A stretch of DNA of 63,401 nucleotides from positions 1-63,401 of the forward strand of contig CALAEY010000131.1 of assembly GCA_937891085.1 (NCBI GenBank). The letters run 5' to 3'. The stretch is from an uncultured Prevotellaceae bacterium (GTDB taxonomy: Bacteria; Bacteroidota; Bacteroidia; Bacteroidales; Bacteroidaceae). The position numbers and the translations under genes are program-made. Below are positions 1-9,344 of the stretch, in pieces (within the stretch, counting starts at the first letter, position 1; each line of letters starts with the position of its first letter). Below the pieces are notes generated by a model that ran no database searches, was not told the DNA's origin, and saw nothing but the letters and a program-made list of their open reading frames with translations.

Positions 1-21
1 TTGAAGGCTGATATTAGAAAT

Positions 22-55
22 AAAAAAGAGGATGTGCCTATTTTGACACACCCTC
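22..55 (-). terminator. Rho-independent terminator of mscL
   Basis: GAGGATGTG (28-36) pairs with CACACCCTC (47-55) around a 10-nt loop with one G-T pair. Read on the minus strand the stem is followed by six T (22-27). It lies 23 bp past the mscL stop. Confidence 0.8.
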
Positions 56-78
56 ATTGTTTTTGTTGAAACCTTTGA

Positions 79-510
79 TTATTTATTTTTCAAGAGGTCG
101 CGAATCTCGGTGAGCAGTTCTTCCTGTGATGGACCCTTTGGAGCCTCTGGCTCCGGAGCTGGTTCTTCCTTCTTGCGGTTCAGTTTGTTGATACCCTTTA
201 GCATCATGAAGATACAGAAGGCGATAATGATAAAGTCAAGCACATTCTGCATAAATTGTCCGTAGGCGAAAACAGAAGCACCTGCCTCTTGAGCTGCAGC
301 CAGAGTTGCATACGTTTTGTCGTCGCTCAGGTTGATAAAAAGATTGGTAAAGTCAATACCGCCTGTAGCCAAACTAATCACAGGCATCAGCACGTCGCCT
401 ACAAGCGAGGTTACGATCTTACCGAAAGCACCGCCGATGATAACACCGACAGCCATGTCCATCACGTTACCTTTTACGGCAAACTCTTTGAATTCCTTGA
501 TAAATCCCAT
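79..510 (-). CDS. mscL: Large-conductance mechanosensitive channel MscL
   Basis: Stretch-activated inner-membrane channel that releases solutes on hypo-osmotic shock and works as a homopentamer. The 143-residue protein has the amphipathic N-terminus, a first membrane helix at about 16-45 containing the glycine-rich pore lining, a periplasmic loop, a second helix at about 86-108, and a charged cytoplasmic helix at 129-142. Length is normal for the family. The gene is transcribed alone, divergently from gapA, and ends at its own terminator. I saw no clear -7 element in the 250 bp upstream. Confidence 0.96.
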   Translation of the reverse strand: MGFIKEFKEFAVKGNVMDMAVGVIIGGAFGKIVTSLVGDVLMPVISLATGGIDFTNLFINLSDDKTYATLAAAQEAGASVFAYGQFMQNVLDFIIIAFCIFMMLKGINKLNRKKEEPAPEPEAPKGPSQEELLTEIRDLLKNK

Positions 511-597
511 AATTTTAATGTTTAATGTTTATTATAAATGTTTGTTTGAATTGTAATCTTCGTTTTGCAATCATCGGCTTGTAGCCTTAAGATACAT

Positions 598-630
598 CAC
601 TTTTCACTTTTCACTTTCCACTTTTCACTT
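598..630. repeat. Short tandem repeat of CACTTTT units
   Basis: Four imperfect copies of CACTTTT(T)/CACTTTCC run end to end in the mscL-gapA intergenic space, about 40 bp upstream of the gapA -7 element. On the minus strand they read as AAGTGAAAAGTG-type units. Function unknown. Confidence 0.6.
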
Positions 631-672
631 AAATTAATACTGAATCTGAGTGCAAATATAGGGATTTTTTTG

Positions 673-680
673 TAATTTTG
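673..680 (+). promoter_or_regulatory. Bacteroidetes -7 element for gapA
   Basis: TAATTTTG fits the TAnnTTTG consensus. No good TTTG -33 element is visible 19-21 nt upstream. The predicted leader to the gapA ATG is about 75 nt. Confidence 0.55.
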
Positions 681-761
681 CATCCGTAAAACGAAAAAAG
701 TATCAAAAAGGCGTAAAAAATAAACATATTTAATATAAACCCATTTAAATAATTAAGTAAA

Positions 762-1790
762 ATGACAAAAGTAGCAATTAACGGTTTTGGCCGTATTGGT
801 CGTCTCGCATTCCGTCAGATGTTCGAGGCTGAAGGTTATGAAGTAGTAGCTATCAACGACTTGACAAGCCCAAAGATGCTTGCTCACCTGCTGAAGTATG
901 ACACTGCTCAGGGTGGTTTCGCTGGCAAGTTCGGTGAGGGTAAGCACACTGTAGAGGCTGGTGAGGACTTCATCGTTGTTGATGGTAAGAAGATCACTAT
1001 CTATGCTAAGCCAAACGCAGCTGAGCTTCCTTGGGGCGAGCTTAACGTTGACGTAGTTCTTGAGTGCACAGGTTTCTATACATCAAAGGAGAAGGCTTCA
1101 GCTCATATCCAGGCTGGTGCGAAGAAGGTTGTTATCTCTGCTCCTGCTGGTAACGATCTGCCTACTATCGTTTACAATGTAAACCACAAGACTCTGACTC
1201 CTGCTGACACTGTTATCTCTGCTGCTTCTTGCACAACCAACTGTCTGGCTCCTATGGCTGCCGCTTTGAATGGTTATGCTCCTATCGTTTCTGGTATCAT
1301 GTCTACTATCCACGCTTACACTGGCGACCAGATGATTCTCGATGGTCCTCAGCGCAAGGGTGACCTCCGTCGTAGCCGTGCAGGTGCTCAGAACATCGTT
1401 CCTAACTCAACAGGTGCTGCCAAGGCCATCGGTCTCGTAATTCCTGAGCTGAACGGTAAGCTGATCGGTTCTGCACAGCGCGTTCCAACTCCTACTGGTT
1501 CTACAACAATTCTCGTAGCTGTTGTTAAGGGTAAGGATATCACTAAGGAGGGTATCAACGAGGCTATGAAGGCTGCCGGCACAGAGAGCTTCGGTTACAC
1601 AGAGGATCAGATTGTTTCTAGCGATATCATCGGTATGAAGTTCGGTTCACTCTTCGACGCTACTCAGACCATGGTTTCTAAGATCGACGACGATACATAT
1701 CAGGTACAGGTTGTTTCTTGGTACGACAATGAGAACTCTTACACTTCTCAGATGGTTCGCACTATCAAGTACCTTGCTGAACTGAAGTAA
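762..1790 (+). CDS. gapA: Glyceraldehyde-3-phosphate dehydrogenase, type I
   Basis: Glycolytic enzyme converting glyceraldehyde-3-phosphate, NAD+ and phosphate to 1,3-bisphosphoglycerate. The Rossmann motif NGFGRIGR is at residues 7-14, the catalytic Cys157 lies in SAASCTTNC, and the partner His184 is in HAYT. At 342 residues it is full length. The codon choice is strongly biased (repeated GCT, AAG, GGT), as expected for a highly expressed gene and unlike its GC-richer neighbours. It is monocistronic, with a -7 element upstream and a strong terminator at 1840-1870. Confidence 0.98.
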   Translation: MTKVAINGFGRIGRLAFRQMFEAEGYEVVAINDLTSPKMLAHLLKYDTAQGGFAGKFGEGKHTVEAGEDFIVVDGKKITIYAKPNAAELPWGELNVDVVLECTGFYTSKEKASAHIQAGAKKVVISAPAGNDLPTIVYNVNHKTLTPADTVISAASCTTNCLAPMAAALNGYAPIVSGIMSTIHAYTGDQMILDGPQRKGDLRRSRAGAQNIVPNSTGAAKAIGLVIPELNGKLIGSAQRVPTPTGSTTILVAVVKGKDITKEGINEAMKAAGTESFGYTEDQIVSSDIIGMKFGSLFDATQTMVSKIDDDTYQVQVVSWYDNENSYTSQMVRTIKYLAELK

Positions 1791-1839
1791 GAAAGAAAAA
1801 GCTTTAAGAAGATTTTTTTCTTAATTAATGTGTTTTGTG

Positions 1840-1870
1840 AGCCGTCCGCAGTGATTGCGGGCGGCTTTTT
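1840..1870 (+). terminator. Rho-independent terminator of gapA
   Basis: AGCCGTCCGCA (1840-1850) pairs with TGCGGGCGGCT (1856-1866) over 11 bp with one T-G pair and a 5-nt loop, followed by a T run. Confidence 0.9.
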
Positions 1871-1933
1871 CGTTTTTAGCCAGAATTAATACTATTTACG
1901 ACTTCAGATGCTGAGAGTTTGCAAGAAAAACAC

Positions 1934-1941
1934 TATCTTTG
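1934..1941 (+). promoter_or_regulatory. Bacteroidetes -7 element for the M3 peptidase operon
   Basis: TATCTTTG matches TAnnTTTG and lies 16 bp before the ATG at 1958. The -33 element is not recognisable. Confidence 0.6.
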
Positions 1942-1957
1942 CTGACTAAATAAGCAA

Positions 1958-4003
1958 ATGAACATGAATCCATTTTTTAGCAACTATAATACCCCGCATG
2001 GCACAGTGCCCTTCCACCTCATCAAGCTGGAGCACTTCGAGCCTGCCATACGCGAAGGCATCAAGCAGCAACTGACTGAGATAGATGCCATCACGGCCCT
2101 GACGGATGAGCCTACCTTCGAGAACACCATAGAGGCTTTCGAGAAGAGCGGCAGGCTGCTGGAACGCGCCACGACGGTCTTCGAGAACCTGATGAGCGCT
2201 GAGACCAACGATGAGATGCAGGAACTGGCCAAGACACTGACACCCCTGCTCAGCGAGCATGCCAACAACATCTCTCTGAACCAGACTCTCTTCCAGCGCG
2301 TGAAGGCTGTGTATGAGAAGCGTGCAACGCTGAACCTCACTACGGAGCAGCGCAAACTGCTGGAAGACACGTATGTGGGCTTCGCTCGCAATGGTGCCAA
2401 TCTGGAGGATAAGGACAAGGAAACCTTCAGGACACTGACCGACCAACTGAGCTTGCTCACGCTGCAATTCAGCGAGAACCTGCTGAAGGAGACCAACGAC
2501 TACCAATTGCACATCACGGATGAGGAGCAACTGGCAGGCCTGCCTGAGAGCAGCAAGGCTGCAGCTCTGGAGGCAGCGCATGAGAAAGGCTTGGAGGGAT
2601 GGGTATTCACCCTGCATGCCCCCAGCTATATGCCTTTCATGATGTATGCCCAGAAGCGCGAACTGCGCCAAGAGCTCTACATGGTCTACAATACGAAGTG
2701 TACGCATGAGAATGGGGTCAACAACTTCGAGATAGTGAAGCAGCTAGTGAACCTGCGCCTCCAACTGGCACAGCTCTTGGGCTACAAGACCTATGCCGAC
2801 TATAAGCTGGAGCATCGCATGGCAGAGAATGCAGCCAACGTCTATAAACTGCTGGAGGAGCTGCTGGAGGCCTTCACCCCTACAGCCCTGAAGGAGGTGG
2901 AGGCCGTGAAGGCCATCGCCAAGGAGCTGGATGGTGACGACTTCGAGCTGATGCCTTGGGACTGGAGCTACTACTCCCACAAGCTGAAGGAGCGCATCTT
3001 CCAGTTCGACAGCGAGCAGCTGCGCCCCTACTTCGAGCTGGGCAATGTCATTCAGGGGGTATTCGGATTGGCTACCCGCCTCTATGGCATCACATTCAAG
3101 GAGAACAAGGAGATTCCTGTCTATCATCCCGATGTGAAGGCCTATGAGGTGTTCGACAAAGACGGCAGCTATCTGGCCGTGCTGCTGACCGACTTCCATC
3201 CGCGCAGTGGCAAGCAAGGCGGGGCTTGGATGACATCCTACAAAGGGCAGTGGAAAGACCCTCAGACGGGCGAGAACTCGCGTCCGCACGTATCGCTGGT
3301 GATGAACTTCAGCAAGCCTACGAAGGAGAAGCCTGCCCTGCTCACCTTCGGAGAGGTGGAGACGTTCCTGCATGAATTCGGACACAGCCTGCATGAGATA
3401 TTTGCCAACACCACCTATCAGAGCCTGAGCGGCACCAATGTGTATTGGGACTTTGTGGAGATGCCTTCTCAGTTCATGGAGAACTTCGCCACGCAGAAGG
3501 AGTTCCTTCACACCTTCGCCCGTCACTATCAGACAGGTGAGCTGATACCAGATGACCTGGTGCAGCGTGTGATAGACTCCAGCAACTTCAACGTGGCTTA
3601 TGCCTGTCTGCGCCAACTCAGCTTCGGACTGCTCGACATGGCTTGGTACACGCGTACCACGCCTTTCGAGGGCGATGTCATCAGCTATGAGCGTGAGGCC
3701 TGGAAGCGCGCACAGATTCTGCCACAAGCCGATGGCACCTGCATGAGCGTGCAGTTCTCGCACATCTTCGCAGGCGGATACTCTGCTGGATACTACAGCT
3801 ATAAGTGGGCAGAGGTGCTGGATGCCGATGCCTTTGCCCTGTTCAAGAAGAAGGGCATCTTCAACCAAGAGGTGGCTGCCTCACTGCGTGAGAACGTGCT
3901 TTCACGCGGAGGTACTGAGCACCCCATGACGCTCTACAAGCGCTTCCGCGGACAGAGTCCTACCATCGACGCATTACTAATCAGAAACGGGATAAAGCGA
4001 TGA
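1958..4003 (+). CDS. dcp: M3-family zinc oligopeptidase (Dcp/oligopeptidase A type)
   Basis: Cytoplasmic zinc metallopeptidase that trims short peptides; the length of 681 residues matches the Dcp/OpdA group. The zinc motif HEFGH is at 472-476, with the third ligand probably Glu501 in the FVEMPSQ segment. There is no signal peptide. The far N-terminus (FxxxxTPHGTVPFHLI) is typical of the family. I cannot separate dipeptidyl carboxypeptidase from oligopeptidase A by sequence alone. It heads a run of co-directional genes; its stop overlaps the next start by 4 nt. Confidence 0.9.
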   Translation: MNMNPFFSNYNTPHGTVPFHLIKLEHFEPAIREGIKQQLTEIDAITALTDEPTFENTIEAFEKSGRLLERATTVFENLMSAETNDEMQELAKTLTPLLSEHANNISLNQTLFQRVKAVYEKRATLNLTTEQRKLLEDTYVGFARNGANLEDKDKETFRTLTDQLSLLTLQFSENLLKETNDYQLHITDEEQLAGLPESSKAAALEAAHEKGLEGWVFTLHAPSYMPFMMYAQKRELRQELYMVYNTKCTHENGVNNFEIVKQLVNLRLQLAQLLGYKTYADYKLEHRMAENAANVYKLLEELLEAFTPTALKEVEAVKAIAKELDGDDFELMPWDWSYYSHKLKERIFQFDSEQLRPYFELGNVIQGVFGLATRLYGITFKENKEIPVYHPDVKAYEVFDKDGSYLAVLLTDFHPRSGKQGGAWMTSYKGQWKDPQTGENSRPHVSLVMNFSKPTKEKPALLTFGEVETFLHEFGHSLHEIFANTTYQSLSGTNVYWDFVEMPSQFMENFATQKEFLHTFARHYQTGELIPDDLVQRVIDSSNFNVAYACLRQLSFGLLDMAWYTRTTPFEGDVISYEREAWKRAQILPQADGTCMSVQFSHIFAGGYSAGYYSYKWAEVLDADAFALFKKKGIFNQEVAASLRENVLSRGGTEHPMTLYKRFRGQSPTIDALLIRNGIKR

Positions 4004-4521
4004 AGAGACTGTTGAGACATATACCTATTATATTATTAATGGCAGTGATGCTGCCCGTATGGAGCAGCTGTAGCGATGAGGATGACGTGATAGACATCTT
4101 CACTGGCACAACGTGGAAGATGAGCTACATCTTCCCAGAAGGCCACATCTCCACCCCAGAGGATTTCTGGAACGGAGACCAGGAGGCCTATGAGAAGAGC
4201 AGCGAGCTGGTGAAAGACCTGGGCAACTTCAACCTCATCTTCCAAGGCGGCACGCTGAAGACGGGGCAGATGGGAGGCACCTTCAAAGGCAGAGCCATAG
4301 GTGCCACGGTGGAAGGCCTTTGGGAAGCCGATGGCAAGACCCGTGCGCTGCAATTCTCTAACGTGCACTGGAGCGGCACCGAATCTGACGTGCTGGCCAA
4401 GGCCTTCATGACAGGTGTATCAGCCAACGTATATAAATACAGCGGGGACAGCAGCAACCTCTACCTGCACTACAAAGACGGGCAGTTGCTCAGAGTCATT
4501 GCGTTTTTCCCTAAAAAATAA
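4000..4521 (+). CDS. DUF4847-like lipoprotein
   Basis: Predicted lipoprotein of 173 residues. A hydrophobic leader ends in a lipobox with Cys24 (WSSC), followed by an acidic SDEDD stretch. The mature part reads like a small lipocalin-type beta barrel with a TGTTWKMSY start, as in Bacteroidales DUF4847 proteins. Function is unknown. The ATGA overlap with the upstream peptidase indicates translational coupling, and dCMP deaminase follows after 5 nt. Confidence 0.75.
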   Translation: MKRLLRHIPIILLMAVMLPVWSSCSDEDDVIDIFTGTTWKMSYIFPEGHISTPEDFWNGDQEAYEKSSELVKDLGNFNLIFQGGTLKTGQMGGTFKGRAIGATVEGLWEADGKTRALQFSNVHWSGTESDVLAKAFMTGVSANVYKYSGDSSNLYLHYKDGQLLRVIAFFPKK

Positions 4522-4526
4522 CAGCC

Positions 4527-4967
4527 ATGAGTCAGAACGAAGAACAAAAGAAACTTGCACTCGACATGCGCTACCTGCGTATGGCGAAGATTTGGGCAGA
4601 GAACTCCTACTGCCAACGCAGACAGGTGGGAGCGCTCATCGTGAAGAACAAGATGATCATCTCCGATGGCTACAACGGTACGCCTTCTGGATTTGAGAAC
4701 GTCTGTGAGGAGAACAACGTGACCAAGCCTTACGTGCTGCATGCCGAGGCTAACGCCATCACCAAGATAGCCCGCTCCAACAATAGCAGCGACGGGGCTA
4801 CGCTCTACGTCACAGACTCGCCTTGCATCGAATGTGCCAAGCTCATCATCCAGGCTGGCATCAAGCGCGTGGTGTATGCACAGAAATACCGCCTCGATGA
4901 CGGACTACGACTCTTGGAACGGGCTGGCATCGAAGTGATTTTTATAGACATTAAGAAGACTGAATAA
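4527..4967 (+). CDS. dCMP/deoxycytidylate deaminase family protein (ComEB-like)
   Basis: Zinc-dependent deaminase of 146 residues, expected to turn dCMP into dUMP for thymidylate synthesis. The catalytic HAE motif is at 72-74 and the two zinc cysteines are in PCIEC (Cys100, Cys103). The insert between them and the N-terminal MAKIWAENSYCQRRQVGA stretch fit the dCMP branch rather than tRNA adenosine deaminases. It sits between a lipoprotein and the S41 protease in the same transcription unit. Confidence 0.9.
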   Translation: MSQNEEQKKLALDMRYLRMAKIWAENSYCQRRQVGALIVKNKMIISDGYNGTPSGFENVCEENNVTKPYVLHAEANAITKIARSNNSSDGATLYVTDSPCIECAKLIIQAGIKRVVYAQKYRLDDGLRLLERAGIEVIFIDIKKTE

Positions 4968-4978
4968 AGCAAAAGAAA

Positions 4979-6613
4979 ATGAACAACAGACCTTTACGTT
5001 TCACACCCATCATCATCGCCGTCAGCGTGATAGTGGGCATCCTAGTAGGTACTTACTATGCCCGCCACTATGGAGGCAACCGTCTGGGCATCATCAACGG
5101 CTCATCCAACAAGCTGAATGCCCTGCTCCGCGTGGTGGAAGACCAGTACGTGGATACGGTGGACATGAACAATCTGGTGGAGGAAGCCCTGCCTCAGATC
5201 TTGGCGGAGCTGGATCCGCACTCCCTCTACATCCCTGCACAGAACTATGAGGATGTGAACTCTGAACTCGAAGCCAGCTTCAGCGGCATAGGCATCCAGT
5301 TCCAGATTCAGGAAGACACCATCCACGTGAACAGCGTCGTGGCTGGCGGACCATCCGAGAAAGTAGGCGTGATGGCTGGCGACCGCATCGTCAAGGTGAA
5401 TGATTCGCTCTTCGTGGGCAAGATCGTGACGGAGAATGAAGCCAAGAGACGCCTGAAGGGTCCGAAGGGCTCGGAGGTGAAGATCAGCGTGAAGCGTGCC
5501 TCGGAGAAGGAGTTGCTCGACTTCACCATCGTTCGTGGTGACATTCCGCAGAATACCGTCGAAGCTGCCTATATGATTGATAAGGAATTTGGCTATATAC
5601 AGGTGAGCAAGTTCGGCAGGGAGACCCACGTGGAATTGCTGAATGCCTTGGCACGGCTCACACACCAGAACTGCAAGGGCATCATCCTGGATCTGCGCGA
5701 CAATACAGGCGGCTTCATGGATGCAGCCATCCGCATGGCCAATGAGTTTCTGCCAGAAGGCCAACTCATCGTCTTCGCACAGGGACGCAAATATCCACGC
5801 CAGATGGAGTATGCCAACGGAACGGGCAGCGTGCAGCGCATGCCTCTCGTGGTGCTGGTGAATGAGGGTTCTGCCTCTGCCAGTGAGATTTTCGCAGGTG
5901 CCATTCAGGATAATGATCGTGGCACCATCGTGGGCCGTCGCACCTTTGGCAAGGGATTGGTGCAGCAGCCTATCGACTTCAGCGATGGTTCTGGCATCCG
6001 CCTCACCATTGCCCGCTACTACACCCCATCAGGCCGCTGCATCCAGCGCCCTTACGAGAATGGCAAGGACGAGGCTTACGAGATGGATTGGCTGAATCGC
6101 TACGAGCATGGTGAGTTCTTCTCAGCAGACAGCATCAAGCTCAATACGGATGATGCCTACTTCACTACCCTAGGCAGACCAGTCTACGGCGGGGGTGGCA
6201 TCATGCCCGATGTGTTTGTGGCACAAGACACCACAGGAGTGACATCCTATCTTATCGAGGTGAGCAACAAGCGCATCATCCAGCAGTTCTGCTTCAACTA
6301 CAGCGATACCAACCGCGCGAAGCTGAGCAGTCAGAAAGACTTGGAGCATCTGGAGAAATACCTGCGCCAGCAAGGCATCGTGGAGAAGTTCATCGCCTAT
6401 GCAGACACCAAGGGCGTGAAGCGTCGCAACCTGCTCATCAGCAAGTCGCACAAGCTTATCGAGCGCAACGTCATCGGTGGCATCATCTATAACATCCTGG
6501 GACAAAAGCCATACATCGAGTTTCTGAACCATGACGACAATGCCGTGCTGAAAGCGTTGGAGATTCTGAAGAATGGCGATGCCTTCCCTAAAGCACCAGA
6601 GAAAGACTCATGA
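4979..6613 (+). CDS. S41-family C-terminal processing peptidase
   Basis: Periplasmic CtpA/Prc-like serine protease anchored by one N-terminal membrane segment (about 9-27). A PDZ domain spans about 95-180 (GIGIQF ... GVMAGDRIVKVND). The protease core has Ser300 in GSASASEIF and Lys325 in RRTFGKGLVQQ as the probable Ser/Lys dyad. The 544-residue length includes a C-terminal helical extension common in Bacteroidetes members. It ends with an ATGA overlap on the next gene, so it is probably co-translated with the folate enzyme although the functions are unrelated. Confidence 0.93.
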   Translation: MNNRPLRFTPIIIAVSVIVGILVGTYYARHYGGNRLGIINGSSNKLNALLRVVEDQYVDTVDMNNLVEEALPQILAELDPHSLYIPAQNYEDVNSELEASFSGIGIQFQIQEDTIHVNSVVAGGPSEKVGVMAGDRIVKVNDSLFVGKIVTENEAKRRLKGPKGSEVKISVKRASEKELLDFTIVRGDIPQNTVEAAYMIDKEFGYIQVSKFGRETHVELLNALARLTHQNCKGIILDLRDNTGGFMDAAIRMANEFLPEGQLIVFAQGRKYPRQMEYANGTGSVQRMPLVVLVNEGSASASEIFAGAIQDNDRGTIVGRRTFGKGLVQQPIDFSDGSGIRLTIARYYTPSGRCIQRPYENGKDEAYEMDWLNRYEHGEFFSADSIKLNTDDAYFTTLGRPVYGGGGIMPDVFVAQDTTGVTSYLIEVSNKRIIQQFCFNYSDTNRAKLSSQKDLEHLEKYLRQQGIVEKFIAYADTKGVKRRNLLISKSHKLIERNVIGGIIYNILGQKPYIEFLNHDDNAVLKALEILKNGDAFPKAPEKDS

Positions 6614-7137
6614 AAAATAAAAAGAAACGACTAAGGAACATCATCAAGGAGCTGAAGAAAAGGTACGAACCTCAGCATGAAAAGATGTCGAAGGCCATCG
6701 TGTTCAAACTGGAACATGATGCTGACTTCATGCAGGCCCAGACGGTGCTGCTCTACTACTCCATGCAGGATGAGGTGGACACACATCGTCTGGTGGAGAT
6801 ATATGCCTCAAAAAAGCATATCTTGCTGCCTGTGATCGTTGGCAAGGAGCTGGAGCTGCACACCTTTACTGGCGAACTTCAAGTGGGCAAGCTCGGCATC
6901 ATGGAACCAGTAGGGCCGCTCTTCGAAGATTTTGAGAAGATTGACTTGGTGGTGGTGCCAGGCATGGCTTTCAGCAAGGTGGGGCATCGCATGGGAAGGG
7001 GCAAGGGCTTCTACGACCGTTTTCTGCCTAGACTCCCCCGTGCCAAGAAAGTGGGCATCTGCTTCCCTTACCAGGTGGTGAGATACGTTCCCTCTTACCC
7101 TGAAGACGTCAGAATGGACAAGGTCATCAGCCTATGA
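6610..7137 (+). CDS. 5-formyltetrahydrofolate cyclo-ligase
   Basis: ATP-dependent enzyme that salvages 5-formyl-THF to 5,10-methenyl-THF. The 175-residue protein carries the hallmark MGRGKGFYDRFL segment (128-139, equivalent to GxGxGYYD) and a basic N-terminus. Four-nt overlaps with both neighbours (6610-6613 and 7134-7137) show it belongs to the same operon as the S41 protease and the PHP phosphatase. Confidence 0.92.
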   Translation: MKNKKKRLRNIIKELKKRYEPQHEKMSKAIVFKLEHDADFMQAQTVLLYYSMQDEVDTHRLVEIYASKKHILLPVIVGKELELHTFTGELQVGKLGIMEPVGPLFEDFEKIDLVVVPGMAFSKVGHRMGRGKGFYDRFLPRLPRAKKVGICFPYQVVRYVPSYPEDVRMDKVISL

Positions 7138-7913
7138 AAGCCAACTACCACACCCATACCAGTCGATGCCATCATGCCGAAGGCTCTGACGAATCCTATG
7201 TGGAGAGTGCCCTCAGAGGGGGCTATGACATCCTTGGCTTTTCAGACCATACCCCTTGGCCCTATACCTCAGGCTTCGTGTCTCGCACCCGCATGCTCCC
7301 TGCAGAACTGGCAGACTACGTGAGCCATATCCAAGAACTGAAGGAGAAGTACCAAGGTCGGATAGAAATTCTTGTAGGTCTGGAGTGCGAATACTATCCC
7401 GATATGATTTCATGGTTGGGGGAGCTCAAGGAGAAATACCAATTGGACTATCTGCTTTTTGGCAACCATCATTACCCCTCTGACGAGCAGGCCTCCTACT
7501 TCGGCATGTGCACCACGGACATTCATCAATTGCACCTCTACGAGAAGAGCATCATCGAGGGCATGCAGACGGGGCTTTACACCTACGTGGCCCATCCCGA
7601 CCTGTTCATGGGAGCCTATCCAACGTTCGACAAGCACTGCGAGGAAGTGTCTCGTAACATCTGCCGCGAAGCCAACAAGCTGCATCTGCCTTTAGAATAC
7701 AACCTGGGCGTGGCATCTTACTGCGAGTTGACAGGCGAGAGCCTCTTCCCCCACCCTGACTTCTGGCAATTCGCCAAGGAAGAAGGATGCACCGCCATCA
7801 TTGGTGTAGATGCCCACCAACCCTTTGCCTTAGAGACTTGTAAGTATTATGATGCTGCGGTGGAGACGCTGCGCACTCTGGGCATCCACCGTTTAGAGAA
7901 GTTGGATTTCTAG
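7134..7913 (+). CDS. PHP-domain histidinol-phosphatase-like phosphoesterase
   Basis: Metal-dependent phosphoesterase of the PHP superfamily, 259 residues. HTH at 6-8, DH at 38-39, GNHHYP near 110 and GVDAHQP near the C-terminus supply the usual metal-binding residues. The family includes HisK/HisJ histidinol phosphatases, but no his genes are nearby, so the substrate is uncertain. It starts inside the stop of the upstream gene and its own stop overlaps the convergent DUF721 gene by 4 bp (7910-7913). Confidence 0.82.
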   Translation: MKANYHTHTSRCHHAEGSDESYVESALRGGYDILGFSDHTPWPYTSGFVSRTRMLPAELADYVSHIQELKEKYQGRIEILVGLECEYYPDMISWLGELKEKYQLDYLLFGNHHYPSDEQASYFGMCTTDIHQLHLYEKSIIEGMQTGLYTYVAHPDLFMGAYPTFDKHCEEVSRNICREANKLHLPLEYNLGVASYCELTGESLFPHPDFWQFAKEEGCTAIIGVDAHQPFALETCKYYDAAVETLRTLGIHRLEKLDF

Positions 7914-8200
7914 CGAATCACGATGTCTGTGATGACCTGCGCCTTCACATGCTCATTCAGGCGCTGCACCAGTCGCTTACGCTCCATCATCAGCTCCTGC
8001 CTCAGCACAGCAGACGACAGATGTACGAAGAGCACCTGGTTCTTGATGGAAACCTCACGCGTATAGCTGGCAATGGTAGGCCCCATCACCTCCGACCATG
8101 CGTTGATAAGCCGACGTTCATTCAGCGGAGATTCCAGACTTTCCGAACGCAGGTAAGACAGAATCAATTTCCCTATGGGCTGTGCTTCTCGTTTCTTCAT
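7910..8200 (-). CDS. DUF721 domain protein
   Basis: Small 96-residue protein of the DUF721/DciA-like family, with the characteristic central stretch ending in VFVHLSSAVLRQELMMER-type residues. DciA relatives act in replicative helicase loading in many bacteria; that role here is inference. The start overlaps the recF stop by 4 nt (8197-8200), so the two are translationally coupled, a common arrangement in Bacteroidetes. Confidence 0.85.
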   Translation of the reverse strand: MKKREAQPIGKLILSYLRSESLESPLNERRLINAWSEVMGPTIASYTREVSIKNQVLFVHLSSAVLRQELMMERKRLVQRLNEHVKAQVITDIVIR

Positions 8201-9324
8201 GAGGCTTCGTTGTTTTCCGGAGACTCGCCCATAGGCTCTATCATGCCGTCAGAGACGGAGAAAAGCCGATAGTCGCCCCCCACTTTATGCAGTATATAGT
8301 CCATGTTCTCACGATTAGTATCCGTGATGAAGATCTGTCCGAAGTCATCACTCCCCACCAGTTTCAGGATCTTCTCCACCCGTTGCGCATCCAGTCTGTC
8401 GAAGATGTCATCCAACAGCAGCAACGGCTTCAGCCTGCTGGTGCGCTTCAGGAAGTCGAACTGCGCCAACTTCAACGCCACCAGATAGGTCTTGTTCTGC
8501 CCCTGCGACCCTTCGCGCTTGATGGGGAAGCCCCCCAGATGCATCTCCAGTTCGTCCTTATGGATGCCATGAATGGAATAGCCTATGATTCTCTCACGCT
8601 CACGCAAGGCAGCAAACTGCTCCAACAGTCCGCCCTCCTGCGCATGCGAGGTATAGGCAAGCTCCACCTGTTCCTGATCGCCAGAGATGAAAGAATAGTA
8701 CTTCTGAAAAATGGGGATGAACTCCTCGATGAATGCCTGACGCTTGCGATAGACAGCCTCTCCAGTAGTAGCCATCATCTCCTCCCAAGCCAGAAACACC
8801 TCCTCATCCACAGGCGTTTCGCTCTTCAGCAAGACATTGCGCTGCGTCAGTGCCTTGTTGTAGCGTATCAGCGCATCGAGGTACTCCTTATCATACTGTG
8901 ATATCACCACATCCATGAACCTGCGACGCTCATCGCTGCCCCCCAGAATCAATATCTGGTCGTCAGGCGAAATCATCACCAGCGGAATCAGTCCGATATG
9001 CTCCGAAAGGCGTTGATACTCTTTCTTGTTGCGCTTGAACTGCTTCTTCTGCCTCCGCTTGATGCCCGCATACACCTCCTCCCTGCTCCCATCGGCCTTC
9101 TCATAGAACCCTTGGATCATAAAGAAGTCGGCCTCATGGAAGATATTCTGCGAGTCGATGGGATTCCCAGCACTCTTGCAGAACGAGAGGTAATAGATGG
9201 CATCCAGCAGATTGGTCTTCCCCATGCCGTTCTGCCCCAACAGGCAGTTCAGTTTATCAGAGAAGTGCAAGTCCACCTGCTGCAAATTCTTGTAATTGAG
9301 TATCGAAATCCTTTTTAATATCAT
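8197..9324 (-). CDS. recF: DNA replication and repair protein RecF
   Basis: SMC-like ATPase that helps load RecA at gaps with RecO and RecR. From the ATG at 9324 the protein has 375 residues: Walker A GQNGMGKT at 30-37, a signature region around REGSQGQNKTY, and Walker B PLLLLDDIFDRLD near the C-terminus. A GTG 21 bp further upstream is in frame but falls inside the -7 element at 9345-9352, and AAAGGAAG precedes the ATG, so the shorter start is preferred. Confidence 0.95.
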   Translation of the reverse strand: MILKRISILNYKNLQQVDLHFSDKLNCLLGQNGMGKTNLLDAIYYLSFCKSAGNPIDSQNIFHEADFFMIQGFYEKADGSREEVYAGIKRRQKKQFKRNKKEYQRLSEHIGLIPLVMISPDDQILILGGSDERRRFMDVVISQYDKEYLDALIRYNKALTQRNVLLKSETPVDEEVFLAWEEMMATTGEAVYRKRQAFIEEFIPIFQKYYSFISGDQEQVELAYTSHAQEGGLLEQFAALRERERIIGYSIHGIHKDELEMHLGGFPIKREGSQGQNKTYLVALKLAQFDFLKRTSRLKPLLLLDDIFDRLDAQRVEKILKLVGSDDFGQIFITDTNRENMDYILHKVGGDYRLFSVSDGMIEPMGESPENNEAS

Positions 9325-9344
9325 ACTTCCTTTCAATTCGGACA

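Noticed and set aside
2744..3868. A 374-codon frame antisense to the M3 peptidase
   Set aside because: Low-complexity, His/Gln/Leu-rich translation typical of antisense to GC-rich codons; no family features.
8287..8901. A 204-codon frame antisense to recF
   Set aside because: Lies wholly within recF and has no recognisable motif or start signal.
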